Origin: Mycobacterium sp. NBC_00419
GTDB lineage: Bacteria > Actinomycetota > Actinomycetes > Mycobacteriales > Mycobacteriaceae
Reading direction: 5' to 3'
NCBI RefSeq assembly: GCF_036023875.1
Contig: NZ_CP107931.1
Span: forward strand, 2,914,001 to 2,978,000
DNA: 64,000 bases
How positions within the stretch are numbered: the stretch's first letter is position 1; each line of letters starts with the position of its first letter. The notes below the pieces were generated by a model, which worked only from the letters and a program-made list of their open reading frames with translations, had not been told where the DNA came from and did no database searches. The translations under genes and the position numbers were made by a program. This document shows, piece by piece, positions 28,436 through 37,241 of the stretch.

Positions 28436-30919
28436 GTGAATGTCGGACGAACAAGGGTTGGGGTGTTGGCCGGTAAACGTGGTGCACGGGTTGGCGCGGC
28501 CGCCTTCGCGCTGGGACTGTCCCTGGCGGGCCCGCAGGGCCTAGCCGTTGCTACCGCCGCCACCGGGGACGACGATTCGTCCTCGGCGTCGGCCGGAACC
28601 AGCAGTGACACGGGGTCGGCGGCGCACTCGGCGGCGGGCAGGCATGCCCCGCGGGGCAACGCGTCGTCAGGCAGCTCGGGCGGCGGCGGCAGTTCGCGAA
28701 CCACCTCGGTGACCCGGCCCAGGGCAGCCGCCCCGGCACGGCGGATACCGATTGCCCTCACCCCGGCGCAGACCACCGAACCGGCTGCGGCATCGACTGA
28801 GACCTCTCCGGCTGCCGCCCAGACCGTGCCCGCCCGGATCCCGGTGGCCAGGACCGGTCGTCCGTCAGGCGGGCTCACGCCCGCCATCCCCGACCAGATG
28901 ATCGCGCTGAAGACGGAGTTCGGCCGCCTCATCGACATCGCCGCCAACCAGCTGAACGGCCTGCCCGCCAGCCCGATCACCGAATTCCTGCAGGGCGCAC
29001 TGTCGTTGATCCGCCGGGGTCTGTCGCTGCCGACCACCGTGGCGCCCGGCGGCACCTACTTCACCGAGCAGCAACTGCGCGACTACCTGCTGGCACTGGC
29101 CAAGCAGCGCTACGAGGGCCTGTTCGGCCAGACCGTGCCGGTCTACGACTACGGCTACCCCTGGCTGTTCGACGTCGCCTACCTCAAATCCACCGGCGTG
29201 GTCGGGACCGTCTCGGACACCAACACCCAGGTTGACGGGGTTGACGAGGCCGACTTCGTCGAGACCGACGGCCACTACATCTACATCGCGCACAACGGTG
29301 AGCTCAAGATCGTCGGCGCCGACACCAACGTCGTCTCCACCGTCACCCTGTCCGGCAATGTCGTCGGCCAGTTCCTCTCCGGCAACCGCCTGACTGTCAT
29401 CACCCAGTCCGGGTCCGGCTGGTGCTGCGCCATCTACGCCAAGCCGGCCGGCCCGTTCGCACCCTGGGGCGGATGGAACCCGCAGACCACGGTCACCGTC
29501 TACGACATCGCCGACCCCACCGCGCCGACCGCGGTCACCCGTCGGGTCTACGACGGCGCCTACCGCGACGCGCGCTCCGTCGACGGCGTGGTGCACGTCG
29601 TCCTGGACGCCTCGATCAAGTTGCCCGAACCGCTCTACACCGACACCCCGGTGAAGGGCGGCCCGGTTGAGGTCAGCCCCGCGGCGCTCACCGACCTGAT
29701 GATCCGGTGGGGTGGCAACCCGACCGTCGTCGCCAACCGCACCTACGAGACGTGGGACTCCTACGCCGCCCGGGTGGCAGGCAGCATCGTCAGCACCGCG
29801 CTGCCGCACGCCTACAGCATCGACGCGAACGGCACTGTGGTCGATCTCGGAGTCCTCACCAAGGCCGGCCAGATCGTCCGGCCGAAGGCGGATTTCGACC
29901 AGTCGCTGGTGACGGTCGTGTCCATCGACTCCGCGCATACGTTGGCCGTGACCGCGGGAGCCGGCGGCGCGACCGCGATGGTGGCCCCCACCGGCGGCAC
30001 CGTCTACATGACGCGCGACGGGCTGTACCTGGCGACCTCGAACTACACCTACACCGATTCCGGTTCCTCGAGCGACACCCGCATCGACCGCTTCGCCGTC
30101 GCGGGCACCTCGGTGAAGTGGCAGGCGGGGGCGGTCGTGGCGGGCACGCTGATCAACCAGTTCGCCCTCGACGAATACGACGGACACCTCCGGGTGGCCA
30201 CGCACACCACCTCCAGCGCCTGGGGCAACGGCAGCTGGACGTCGCGCAACGACAACGGCGTGTACGTGCTCGATGCGGACACCCTGCAGCAGGTCGGTCG
30301 GGTGACCGGTCTGGCGCCGGGCGAGCAGCTGTACGCGGTCCGATTCGTCGGGGACATGGCCTACCTGGTGACGTTCCTGCGGACCGACCCGCTGTTCGCC
30401 GTCGACCTCAGCGATCCGGCCGCGCCGGTACTTCGCGGGGAACTGGTCATCCCGGGGTTCTCCAACTATCTCCAACCTGTCGGCGACGGACTGCTGCTCG
30501 GGATCGGCCAGGAGCAGGAGGCCGGTACCTGGCGCAACCACGTGCATGCGTCGCTGTTCGACGTCAGCGACCCGTCGAATCCCGTCCAGGTGGACCGGCA
30601 GTTCCTCGACGGGGACGGCGAATGGTCTTGGAGCCAGGCACAATTCGACCATCATGCGGTGCTCTACTCCGCGCAGGACGGACTGCTGGTGGTGCCGGTG
30701 GATGCCAGTGGCTACGACGCGCAGACGGGTGCCTACCACTATGGGCAGAGCCTGAAGCTGTTGCGCGTGGGGCCGGACGGCATCACCGAACTCGGCTCCA
30801 TCGCCACCGACGAGCCGGTCATCCGCACCGTGCGCATCGGCGACGTGCTCTACGCGGTGTCGGACAACCATGTGACGGCCTACAACCTGGCCGACTTCAG
30901 CACCCCCGTGCAGGTCTGA
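28436..30919 (+). CDS. Secreted beta-propeller domain protein
   Basis: 827 residues from a GTG. A basic N-terminus and hydrophobic stretch AAAFALGLSLAGPQGLAVATA look like a Sec signal peptide cleaved near residue 40; a low-complexity Ser/Gly/Thr/Pro region (about 45-150) follows, then a long propeller. Its entry motif NTQVDGVDEADFVETDGHYIYIAHNGELKIV, quoted in part, is typical of the Pfam beta-propeller family also seen in archaea and firmicutes (VxGVDEADxVKTDG). Later blades contain YDIADPTAPT, VDLSDPAAPVLRGEL and FDVSDPSNPVQV. Function is not established; an exported or wall-associated binding protein is likely. An alternative GTG at 28460 would shorten the leader. Confidence 0.85.
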   Translation: MNVGRTRVGVLAGKRGARVGAAAFALGLSLAGPQGLAVATAATGDDDSSSASAGTSSDTGSAAHSAAGRHAPRGNASSGSSGGGGSSRTTSVTRPRAAAPARRIPIALTPAQTTEPAAASTETSPAAAQTVPARIPVARTGRPSGGLTPAIPDQMIALKTEFGRLIDIAANQLNGLPASPITEFLQGALSLIRRGLSLPTTVAPGGTYFTEQQLRDYLLALAKQRYEGLFGQTVPVYDYGYPWLFDVAYLKSTGVVGTVSDTNTQVDGVDEADFVETDGHYIYIAHNGELKIVGADTNVVSTVTLSGNVVGQFLSGNRLTVITQSGSGWCCAIYAKPAGPFAPWGGWNPQTTVTVYDIADPTAPTAVTRRVYDGAYRDARSVDGVVHVVLDASIKLPEPLYTDTPVKGGPVEVSPAALTDLMIRWGGNPTVVANRTYETWDSYAARVAGSIVSTALPHAYSIDANGTVVDLGVLTKAGQIVRPKADFDQSLVTVVSIDSAHTLAVTAGAGGATAMVAPTGGTVYMTRDGLYLATSNYTYTDSGSSSDTRIDRFAVAGTSVKWQAGAVVAGTLINQFALDEYDGHLRVATHTTSSAWGNGSWTSRNDNGVYVLDADTLQQVGRVTGLAPGEQLYAVRFVGDMAYLVTFLRTDPLFAVDLSDPAAPVLRGELVIPGFSNYLQPVGDGLLLGIGQEQEAGTWRNHVHASLFDVSDPSNPVQVDRQFLDGDGEWSWSQAQFDHHAVLYSAQDGLLVVPVDASGYDAQTGAYHYGQSLKLLRVGPDGITELGSIATDEPVIRTVRIGDVLYAVSDNHVTAYNLADFSTPVQV

Positions 30920-30962
30920 TCGGCGCGGCTCCGGCCATCCGGCCGTGTGCCAAGATCGCTGC

Positions 30963-31763
30963 GTGAGCAACGCCACCGCGGTCCGGGTCGACGTGGACGA
31001 CGCCGGTGTCGCCGTGGTCACCCTGGACGGGCCGCAGCGGCTCAACGCGTTCTCCGGTGAGACCGCCAACGCTCTCAGTGCGGCCTACCGTCGCTGTGAC
31101 AGCGACGACGCCGTGCGCGCGGTCGTCCTCACCGGGGCGGGGCGCGCCTTCTGTTCCGGCGCCGACATGGCCGCCGGCGCAGCGGCATTCGACGCTCCCG
31201 GTGACGGGTTCAGCGCCTCGCCGGTGCAGCCGCCGGCCTGGCGGATCCGCAAGCTGGTGATCGCCGCCATCAACGGCCCGGCCATCGGCATCGGCCTGAC
31301 GCTGGCGCTGCAGTGCGATGTGCGGCTGGTGGCCCACGACGCCAAGCTCGCCATCCCGCAGGTGCGCCGCGGCATGATCGGCGACTGCGGGGTGCACTAC
31401 ACGCTGCCGCACGCGGTGGGGCTCGCGGTCGCCGCCGACATCCTGCTGACCGGTCGCACGTTCTCCGGCCGCGAGGCCGCCGACCTCGGGATCGCCAGCC
31501 GCGCCCTGCCCGCCGAGGAGGTCCTGCCGGCGGCGCTGGAGATGGCACGCGACGTCGCGGTCAACGCCAACCCCGCGTCGGTGGCCTACAGCAAGCGGTT
31601 GTTGTGGGGTGCGGCGAACATCGACGCGGTGGCGGCGGAGGAGACTACGGTGCATCTGAAGTTGATGGGCGGCCCGGATGCCGCCGAGGGGCCGGCCGCC
31701 TGGCGGGAGCACAGGGCACCGCGATGGCGTTCGACGGCCGGCGAGACAGGAGACCCCGCATGA
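30963..31763 (+). CDS. Enoyl-CoA hydratase / isomerase (crotonase family)
   Basis: 266 residues from a GTG. LTGAGRAFCSGADMAAGA is the first oxyanion-hole region and AAINGPAIGIGLTLALQCDVRLVAHDAKLAIPQVRRGM, read in part, the second. The position usually held by the catalytic Glu of hydratases reads GMIGDCGVHYTLP, so D/C replaces E-type residues and the exact reaction is unclear. Mycobacteria carry many EchA paralogues. The stop overlaps the SDR gene that follows (ATGA), so both act on a common pathway, probably lipid oxidation. Confidence 0.9.
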   Translation: MSNATAVRVDVDDAGVAVVTLDGPQRLNAFSGETANALSAAYRRCDSDDAVRAVVLTGAGRAFCSGADMAAGAAAFDAPGDGFSASPVQPPAWRIRKLVIAAINGPAIGIGLTLALQCDVRLVAHDAKLAIPQVRRGMIGDCGVHYTLPHAVGLAVAADILLTGRTFSGREAADLGIASRALPAEEVLPAALEMARDVAVNANPASVAYSKRLLWGAANIDAVAAEETTVHLKLMGGPDAAEGPAAWREHRAPRWRSTAGETGDPA

Positions 31764-32689
31764 CCGCGCCCAGCGCCAAGACCACCTCCGACGTGCTCGA
31801 CGGCGTCGACCTGACCGGACGGGTCGTCGTCATCACCGGTGCATCCTCCGGGCTGGGTCTGCAGACCGCCCAGGCCATGCAGGCCGCCGGGGCCGAGGTC
31901 GTCGCCGCCGTGCGCGATCTGGAGAAGACCCGCGCGGTGCTGGAGTGTGAAGTGGTGCCACTGGATCTCACCGACCTGCGCACCGCCCAGGGCGCCGCCG
32001 AGGCCATCGCCCACCGGCACGGCCGCATCGACGTGCTCATCAACAACGCCGGAATCATGGCCCCGCCGCTGTCCCGGACCGCGCAGGGCTACGAAATGCA
32101 GCTCGGCACAAACCATCTCGGCCATTTTGTCTTCACCACCGGGCTGGTCGACAGCTTCGGCGACGGCACTCGCATCGTCAACCTCAGCAGCCGGGGCCAC
32201 CTCTACGGCGGCATCCGCTGGGAGGACCCGAACTACGACGACGAGTCCACCTACGACAAGTGGCAGGCCTACGGCCAGAGCAAGACCGCCAACGTGTTGT
32301 TCACCGTGGAGGCCGAGCGGCGCTGGGGACCGCGCGGCGTGCACTCGTTCGCCGTGCACCCGGGGGTGGTGATCACCGAACTGGCCCGCCACATGACCCG
32401 CGACGACTACAGCGGCAGGCTGGCCAATCTCGAGGTCACCGACGCCGAGCACGGCGCCGCGACCACCGTGTGGGCGGCGACATCGCCGGAACTCGACGGT
32501 CTCGGCGGCCTCTACCTCGAGGACTGCAGCATCGCCGAGCCGTTCGCCCCCGGCGGGCAGGAGCGGAGCGATGCGGGGATGGACGACGGCGTGGTGGGCG
32601 GTTACGCGGCCTTCGCCGTGGACCCGGAGCAAGCCGCCCGGCTGTGGGAGTGGTCGGCGCGGCAGGCCGAACTTCATCTGGGTGACTAG
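31760..32689 (+). CDS. Short-chain dehydrogenase (retinol-dehydrogenase-like SDR)
   Basis: 309 residues from the ATG at 31760. Motifs: ITGASSGLGLQTAQAM (nucleotide binding), LINNAGIMAPPLSRTAQGYEMQLGTNHLGHF in part, VNLSSRGH (Ser), YGQSKTANVLF (Tyr and Lys). The long C-terminal part with HPGVVITELARHM is shared with retinol dehydrogenase/WW-domain-like SDRs of mycobacteria. It is coupled to the enoyl-CoA hydratase gene by a 4-base overlap. Substrate unknown. Confidence 0.9.
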   Translation: MTAPSAKTTSDVLDGVDLTGRVVVITGASSGLGLQTAQAMQAAGAEVVAAVRDLEKTRAVLECEVVPLDLTDLRTAQGAAEAIAHRHGRIDVLINNAGIMAPPLSRTAQGYEMQLGTNHLGHFVFTTGLVDSFGDGTRIVNLSSRGHLYGGIRWEDPNYDDESTYDKWQAYGQSKTANVLFTVEAERRWGPRGVHSFAVHPGVVITELARHMTRDDYSGRLANLEVTDAEHGAATTVWAATSPELDGLGGLYLEDCSIAEPFAPGGQERSDAGMDDGVVGGYAAFAVDPEQAARLWEWSARQAELHLGD

Positions 32690-32698
32690 CCTTGCGGG

Positions 32699-33304
32699 GT
32701 GCCCATCGATGTCCGCTCCGCGCGCCGATCCGATATCCCGGCACTGGCGCGGGTGCTGGGACGGGCATTCCACGACGACCCGGTGATCACCTGGCTGCAG
32801 CCTGACCCCGAACGGCGCACCGCTGCGCTTCCGGGCCTGTTCGGCGCGTTGGCCCGCCATCACTTCCTGCCGGGCCGCGGTGTCGAGGTGGCCTCCACCG
32901 ACGACGGACTCGGCGGCGTCGCACTGTGGGATCCGCCCGGCCGCTGGCAGCAGTCCTCGCGCGAGAACATCGCGATGCTGCCTGCCGTGCTGCGCGCCGT
33001 CCGGGGCCGGCTGGCCGTCAGCCGGGTGCTCACCGACCTGATGAAGGAAAACCATCCCGAGGAGCCGCACTGGTACCTGGCCGTCCTCGGCAGTGACCCC
33101 AAGGTGCGCGGCGACGGGTTCGGACGGGCCCTGATGCAGTCCCGGCTGGATCGGTGCGACGCCGAGTACGCCCCGGCCTACCTGGAGTCGAGCAGCCCGG
33201 AGAACGTGCCGTACTACGAGCGGTTCGGCTTCGTGGTAACCGGGGAGATCGTGATCCCCGACGGCGGGCCGACGCTGTGGCCGATGTGGCGTCGCGCGCG
33301 CTGA
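32699..33304 (+). CDS. GNAT-family N-acetyltransferase
   Basis: 201 residues from a GTG. The fold reads IDVRSARRSDIPALARVLGRAFHDDPV at the N-terminus, then LAVLGSDPKVRGDGFGRALMQSRLDRCDA, the acetyl-CoA loop (V-R-G-x-G-x-G/A), and PAYLESSSPENVPYYERFGFVVTGEI, where the Tyr near SSPENVPYYERFGF usually is the general acid. Rv0133 of M. tuberculosis, as I recall also 201 residues and in the matching interval, may be its counterpart. Substrate unknown. It follows the SDR by 9 bases. Confidence 0.9.
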   Translation: MPIDVRSARRSDIPALARVLGRAFHDDPVITWLQPDPERRTAALPGLFGALARHHFLPGRGVEVASTDDGLGGVALWDPPGRWQQSSRENIAMLPAVLRAVRGRLAVSRVLTDLMKENHPEEPHWYLAVLGSDPKVRGDGFGRALMQSRLDRCDAEYAPAYLESSSPENVPYYERFGFVVTGEIVIPDGGPTLWPMWRRAR

Positions 33305-33310
33305 CGGTGA

Positions 33311-34357
33311 TCAGGACACGGTGGTGTCGGCCAGCGTCACCCGGAACTGCATGACCCGATAGGGCCAGCCGCGCGCGGTGTTCCACTGCGAGACCATCAG
33401 ACCCACCCCGCCGGGCACGCCCAGGCGGCTGCCGGGCAGCACGTAGCCGCCGTACAACTGGGCCACCCGGCACGCCGCGTGGTCCTCGTCGTCCCAGGAG
33501 CAGCCGGTCACCGGATGCTGCAGCGGGGCAGCGGCCAGGTCGGCGGTCGGGGCGGTCAGCACCCGGTAGCCCAGCGCGTAGTCCGAGGAGACGAAGCCAC
33601 CCAGGATCCAGCGGCCCGTGCCGAGACGGCGCAACGACAGCTCGCCCCAGGTCTCCCCGGGCGGGGTGATCGCCGCCGGCGTCGCACCCCATCCGCGGGT
33701 GTGCGGATCCCAGGCCAGGTAACGATCACCGTGAGCCAGATGCTGCGGGCGCACGCGCTGCAGGATGACCCCCTTGTCGCGCTGGAACCCGGTGGACACG
33801 ACGTACACCCAGCCGTCATCGGGGTCGAAATCCCAGGACCAGCACTGGTTGTGGCCGGAGTGCAGCCGGGCGGGGAACTTCGCGCCGAGGTGTCGCCAGG
33901 TGAGTCCGCTGTCGGCTGAATGCCAGATCTCGGTCCACACCACATTGCCGAAGCCGCGGTTGACGATGGCGTGCAGGAACAGATCGTCGCCGACGCGCAA
34001 CAGGTCCGAGGGGATCACCGTGCTGATGCCGCGGCGCAGCAGGCCGCCGCTGGGTGAGTGCCGGTAGCGCCACAGTTGGCGGGCATATCGCGGGTCGGCC
34101 CCGCCCGCCCGGTGATAGACGACGTCGTGGGTGGCGTCGCCGGTCCCGATCAGGATCACCGGTGAGCGCCATTCGCCAACCCCGACGCGGTTGCCGGAGA
34201 AGGTGTCCCCGAAGACCGACACCAGGCTGCCGTCGGGCGCCCGGACGGACGCGCCGAGGTCGGTGCACGTCATTCCCCAGGCATCGGTCAGGCCGGGCCC
34301 GGTCACGTCTTTGACCTTGCCCACGAACCCACCGGCCGGACCGCTCACCGCCGCCAT
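33311..34357 (-). CDS. DUF4185 domain protein
   Basis: 348 residues from the ATG at 34357. The sequence is a beta-propeller-like DUF4185 protein: DLGASVRAPDGSLVSVFGDTFSG near the start, GEWRSPVILIG, WSWDFDPDDGWVYVVSTGFQRDKGVILQRV and QLYGGYVLPGSR/PGGVGLMVSQWNT. This family resembles five-bladed glycosyl-hydrolase-type folds and recent work on mycobacterial DUF4185 proteins links some to arabinogalactan/arabinan degradation; whether this one is catalytic cannot be judged by eye. No signal peptide is visible from this start. It ends 6 bases from the convergent GNAT gene and has an AT-rich upstream region of 225 bases. Confidence 0.85.
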   Translation of the reverse strand: MAAVSGPAGGFVGKVKDVTGPGLTDAWGMTCTDLGASVRAPDGSLVSVFGDTFSGNRVGVGEWRSPVILIGTGDATHDVVYHRAGGADPRYARQLWRYRHSPSGGLLRRGISTVIPSDLLRVGDDLFLHAIVNRGFGNVVWTEIWHSADSGLTWRHLGAKFPARLHSGHNQCWSWDFDPDDGWVYVVSTGFQRDKGVILQRVRPQHLAHGDRYLAWDPHTRGWGATPAAITPPGETWGELSLRRLGTGRWILGGFVSSDYALGYRVLTAPTADLAAAPLQHPVTGCSWDDEDHAACRVAQLYGGYVLPGSRLGVPGGVGLMVSQWNTARGWPYRVMQFRVTLADTTVS

Positions 34358-34582
34358 CGGGCTAGTTCATCACGGCGGTTTCCGGCCCACTAATTTGCAC
34401 TACGCAAACACTTTTCTACCGTTTGCTGGCTACTTGAAAAAAATTTGAATTCATTTGTCGAAGTAGCCCACTTCGGGGTTCCCGATGGTGATAATTCGGG
34501 CAGTAGTCATGGCGGGTCCCCCGGAGGGGAGGGGATCGGCCATGACTGTCTGTCCGGGGTCGATTCCAGTCGGTCGCTGTGG
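34358..34582. promoter_or_regulatory. 225-base intergenic region with an AT-rich island and several inverted repeats
   Basis: No gene is seen. It is downstream of glgX and upstream of the DUF4185 gene, both on the minus strand. Bases 34390-34460 are strikingly AT-rich. Inverted repeats: TTTGC/GCAAA at about 34394-34408, GCAAAC/GTTTGC at about 34404-34426, GCTACTT/AAGTAGC at 34429-34435 and 34461-34467, CGAAGT/ACTTCG at 34459-34475, and GTCATGG/CCATGAC at 34506-34512 and 34540-34546 enclosing a CCCC...GGGG core that could terminate glgX transcription. The AT-rich part is probably the DUF4185 promoter and regulator sites. Confidence 0.5.
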
Positions 34583-36712
34583 CTACGGCTGCGCCTGAAG
34601 CACCACCATCGCCCTGCCCTGCACCCACACCGGCCCGCCGGCCTTGATAACCGACGATTCGTCTGTTTCCGCAGTTCCAGCGGCCGTATCGATCGTGATA
34701 TCCCAGGCCTTGCCGAACTCCGCGGGCGGCAGGGTGAACTCGATCGGCTCGTGATGGGCGTTGAAACACAGCATGAAGGAGTCGTCGACCACCCGCTGCC
34801 CGCGGGTGTCCAAGTCGGGGATTCCCTGCCCGTTGAGGTACACCGCGACGGACTTGCCGAAGCCGGAATCCCAGTCTTCGTCACTCATTTCCGAGCCGTC
34901 CGGACGGAACCAGGAAATGTCCGGAAGGCCTTCGCTGCCGCGGCGGCGCACGGGCCGGCCATTGAAGAATCGGCGGCGGCGAAACACCGGGTGTTCGCCG
35001 CGCAGAGCCGATACCTGCGCGGTGAACTCCAGAAGCCCGGCGTCGGCGTTGGCCCAGTCGATCCAGGTGATCTCGTTGTCCTGGCAGTACCCGTTGTTAT
35101 TACCCCCCTGGGTACGACCCAGCTCGTCGCCGTGCGACAGCATCGGCACCCCCTGGGACAGCACCGTGGTGGCGATCAGATTGCGTTGCTGACGTGCCCG
35201 CAGCGCATTGATCTCCGGATCGTCGGTGGGCCCTTCGGCTCCGCAGTTCCACGACTTGTTGTTGCTCTCGCCGTCGTTGTTGTCCTCGCCGTTGGCGTCG
35301 TTGTGCTTCTCGTTGTAGGACACCAGGTCGAGCAGGGTGAAACCGTCGTGTGCGGTGACGAAGTTGATCGAGGCCACCGGCCGCCGCGCCGTGTGTTCGT
35401 AGAGGTCGGCCGAACCGGTCAACCGGGAGGCGAACTCGCCGAGGCTGGCGTCCTCGCCGCGCCAGAAGTCGCGCACGGTATCGCGGTACTTGCCGTTCCA
35501 CTCGGTCCACTGCGGCGGGAAGTTCCCCACCTGGTAGCCGCCGGGTCCGATGTCCCACGGCTCGGCGATCAGCTTCACCTGGCTGACCGTCGGATCCTGT
35601 TGCACGAGTTCGAAGAATGCGGCCAGCCGGTCGACCTCGAAGAACTCCCGGGCCAGCGTGGCCGCCAGATCGAACCGGAAACCGTCGACGTGCATCTCGG
35701 TGACCCAGTAGCGCAGCGAGTCCATGATGAGTTGCAGCGTGTGCGGGTGGCCGACGTTGAGACTGTTCCCGGTGCCGGTGTGGTCCATGTAGTACTGCTT
35801 GTCATCGTCGACCAGGCGGTAGTAGGCGGCGTTGTCGATCCCGCGGAAGCTCAGCGTGGGCCCCATGTGGTTGCCCTCGGCGGTGTGGTTGTAGACGACG
35901 TCGAGGATCACCTCGATGCCCGCCTCGTGCAGTGCCCGCACCATGGCCTTGAACTCCTGTACCTGGCCGCCGGGTGTGCCGCTGGCCGAGTACTTGCTGT
36001 CCGGGGCGAAGAAGCCGATCGTGTTGTAACCCCAGTAGTTGGACAGTCCCTTGTCGATCAAGGTCGAGTCGTTGGCGAAGTGGTGCACCGGCATCAACTC
36101 GATTGCCGTGGCGCCCAACGACTTCAGATGATCGATGATCACCGGGTGGGCGATCGCGGAGTAAGTGCCGCGGGCCGCCTCGGGGATGTCGGGGTGGGTC
36201 TGGGTCAGACCCTTGACGTGGGCCTCGTAGATGACGCTGTCGGCGTACTCGCGCTGCGGCGGGCGGTCCACCCCCCAGTCGAAGTACGGGTTGATGACGA
36301 CCGACTTGGGCATGTTGGCCGCCGAGTCGTCGTCGTTGCGGCTGCCGGGCTCGCCGAAGTTGTACCCGAACAGCGACTGGTCCCAGTCGAAATGGCCGTC
36401 GATCGCCTTCGCGTACGGGTCGAGCAGAAGTTTGTTGGGATTGCAGCGATGGCCGTTGTCCGGGTCGTGGGGCCCGTGCACCCGATATCCGTAGCGCTGC
36501 CCCGACTCGATACCGGGCAGGAAGCAGTGCCAGACGAATCCGTCGACCTCCGGAAGCACGACCCGGGTCTCGGCGCCGTCGTCGTCGAACAAGCAGAGTT
36601 CGACGCGCTCGGCGACCTCGGAGAACACCGCGAAGTTGGTGCCCGACCCGTCGTAGGTGGCCCCCAGCGGATAGGCCTTACCCGGCCACACCTCAGAAGC
36701 AATGTTGGTCAC
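34583..36712 (-). CDS. glgX: Glycogen debranching enzyme GlgX (GH13 isoamylase type)
   Basis: 709 residues. An N-terminal CBM48-like domain (KAYPLGATYDGSGTNFAVFSEVAERVELCLF) precedes the GH13 barrel. HVDGFRFDLAATL carries the nucleophile (about D348), KLIAEPWDIG the acid/base Glu, and NFVTAHDGFTLLDLVSYNEKHN the third Asp; VYNHTAEGNHMGPTLSFRGIDN is region I. GlgX cleaves alpha-1,6 branches of glycogen or limit dextrins. The protein fits treS-mak (0.2-3.3 kb) in alpha-glucan metabolism, but here it lies alone, 100 bases downstream of the RibD-like operon on the same strand. Confidence 0.95.
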   Translation of the reverse strand: MTNIASEVWPGKAYPLGATYDGSGTNFAVFSEVAERVELCLFDDDGAETRVVLPEVDGFVWHCFLPGIESGQRYGYRVHGPHDPDNGHRCNPNKLLLDPYAKAIDGHFDWDQSLFGYNFGEPGSRNDDDSAANMPKSVVINPYFDWGVDRPPQREYADSVIYEAHVKGLTQTHPDIPEAARGTYSAIAHPVIIDHLKSLGATAIELMPVHHFANDSTLIDKGLSNYWGYNTIGFFAPDSKYSASGTPGGQVQEFKAMVRALHEAGIEVILDVVYNHTAEGNHMGPTLSFRGIDNAAYYRLVDDDKQYYMDHTGTGNSLNVGHPHTLQLIMDSLRYWVTEMHVDGFRFDLAATLAREFFEVDRLAAFFELVQQDPTVSQVKLIAEPWDIGPGGYQVGNFPPQWTEWNGKYRDTVRDFWRGEDASLGEFASRLTGSADLYEHTARRPVASINFVTAHDGFTLLDLVSYNEKHNDANGEDNNDGESNNKSWNCGAEGPTDDPEINALRARQQRNLIATTVLSQGVPMLSHGDELGRTQGGNNNGYCQDNEITWIDWANADAGLLEFTAQVSALRGEHPVFRRRRFFNGRPVRRRGSEGLPDISWFRPDGSEMSDEDWDSGFGKSVAVYLNGQGIPDLDTRGQRVVDDSFMLCFNAHHEPIEFTLPPAEFGKAWDITIDTAAGTAETDESSVIKAGGPVWVQGRAMVVLQAQP

Positions 36713-36812
36713 GTCGGTACTCCCTAGGATCGGCGGTCGGACTGTGGCGGGTACCCCGGATGGGACATGCTCAAATCCCCGCCGGCTGTGACGGTCGTGA
36801 CAAGCAGCGTGG

Positions 36813-37241
36813 TCAGGGTGTCGCCTCGTGGCCGGATCGCCCCCTGGTTCGGCGGCGCTCCTTCATCTCGGCCTCGAAGACGTGGCGTTGCCCGCCCATG
36901 AGCTGGGTGCGGATGTCCCGTTCGTGTTCGCGCAGCCGGCTCCAGTAGTTGTCGTCGAATTCCTCGACCACCTGGAAGGTCCACCGGCCGTAGAGCACGT
37001 TGCGCCCGACCATGTCGGTCCCGAGCGTGTCGGCGACGTCGCGGTGCCCGGCGTCGCGCAGCTTGTCGCAGGTCTCACCCAGCAGCAGGTCGGCGTGCCC
37101 GATCAGCTGGTGGAACGAGTACAGATGCCCGCGGGCCCGCTCGACGTATTCCAGTGCCTCCGAGAGTGATCCGACGGCGTCGACGGTGTCGTCGTCGGTG
37201 CCGTCGGGCCGTCGGTCCAGTCGATTCTCGGCTTCGGTCAT
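36813..37241 (-). CDS. Conserved actinobacterial hypothetical protein
   Basis: 142 residues from the ATG at 37241. It is helical and charged, with ALEYVERARGHLYSFHQLIGHADLLLGETCDKLRDAGH and LYGRWTFQVVEEFDDNYW, no membrane segment and no recognised catalytic motif. A basic KERRRTRGR tail ends it. It is coupled to the RibD-like reductase gene upstream by ATGA, so it may act with that enzyme. I recall similar proteins in other actinobacteria but no function. A longer open frame upstream is a shadow of the reductase gene. Confidence 0.75.
   Translation of the reverse strand: MTEAENRLDRRPDGTDDDTVDAVGSLSEALEYVERARGHLYSFHQLIGHADLLLGETCDKLRDAGHRDVADTLGTDMVGRNVLYGRWTFQVVEEFDDNYWSRLREHERDIRTQLMGGQRHVFEAEMKERRRTRGRSGHEATP

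Noticed and set aside
28865..31069. 734-residue minus-strand frame opposite the beta-propeller gene
   Set aside because: Antisense shadow: no recognisable domain, Val/Gly/Asp/Arg-rich; the plus strand has a signal peptide and propeller motifs.
34445..36727. 760-residue plus-strand frame opposite glgX
   Set aside because: Antisense shadow of a strongly conserved GH13 gene; no motif in the shadow.
36724..36984. 86-residue minus-strand frame between the hypothetical gene and glgX
   Set aside because: Mostly overlaps the conserved 36813-37241 gene in another frame and has no family resemblance.
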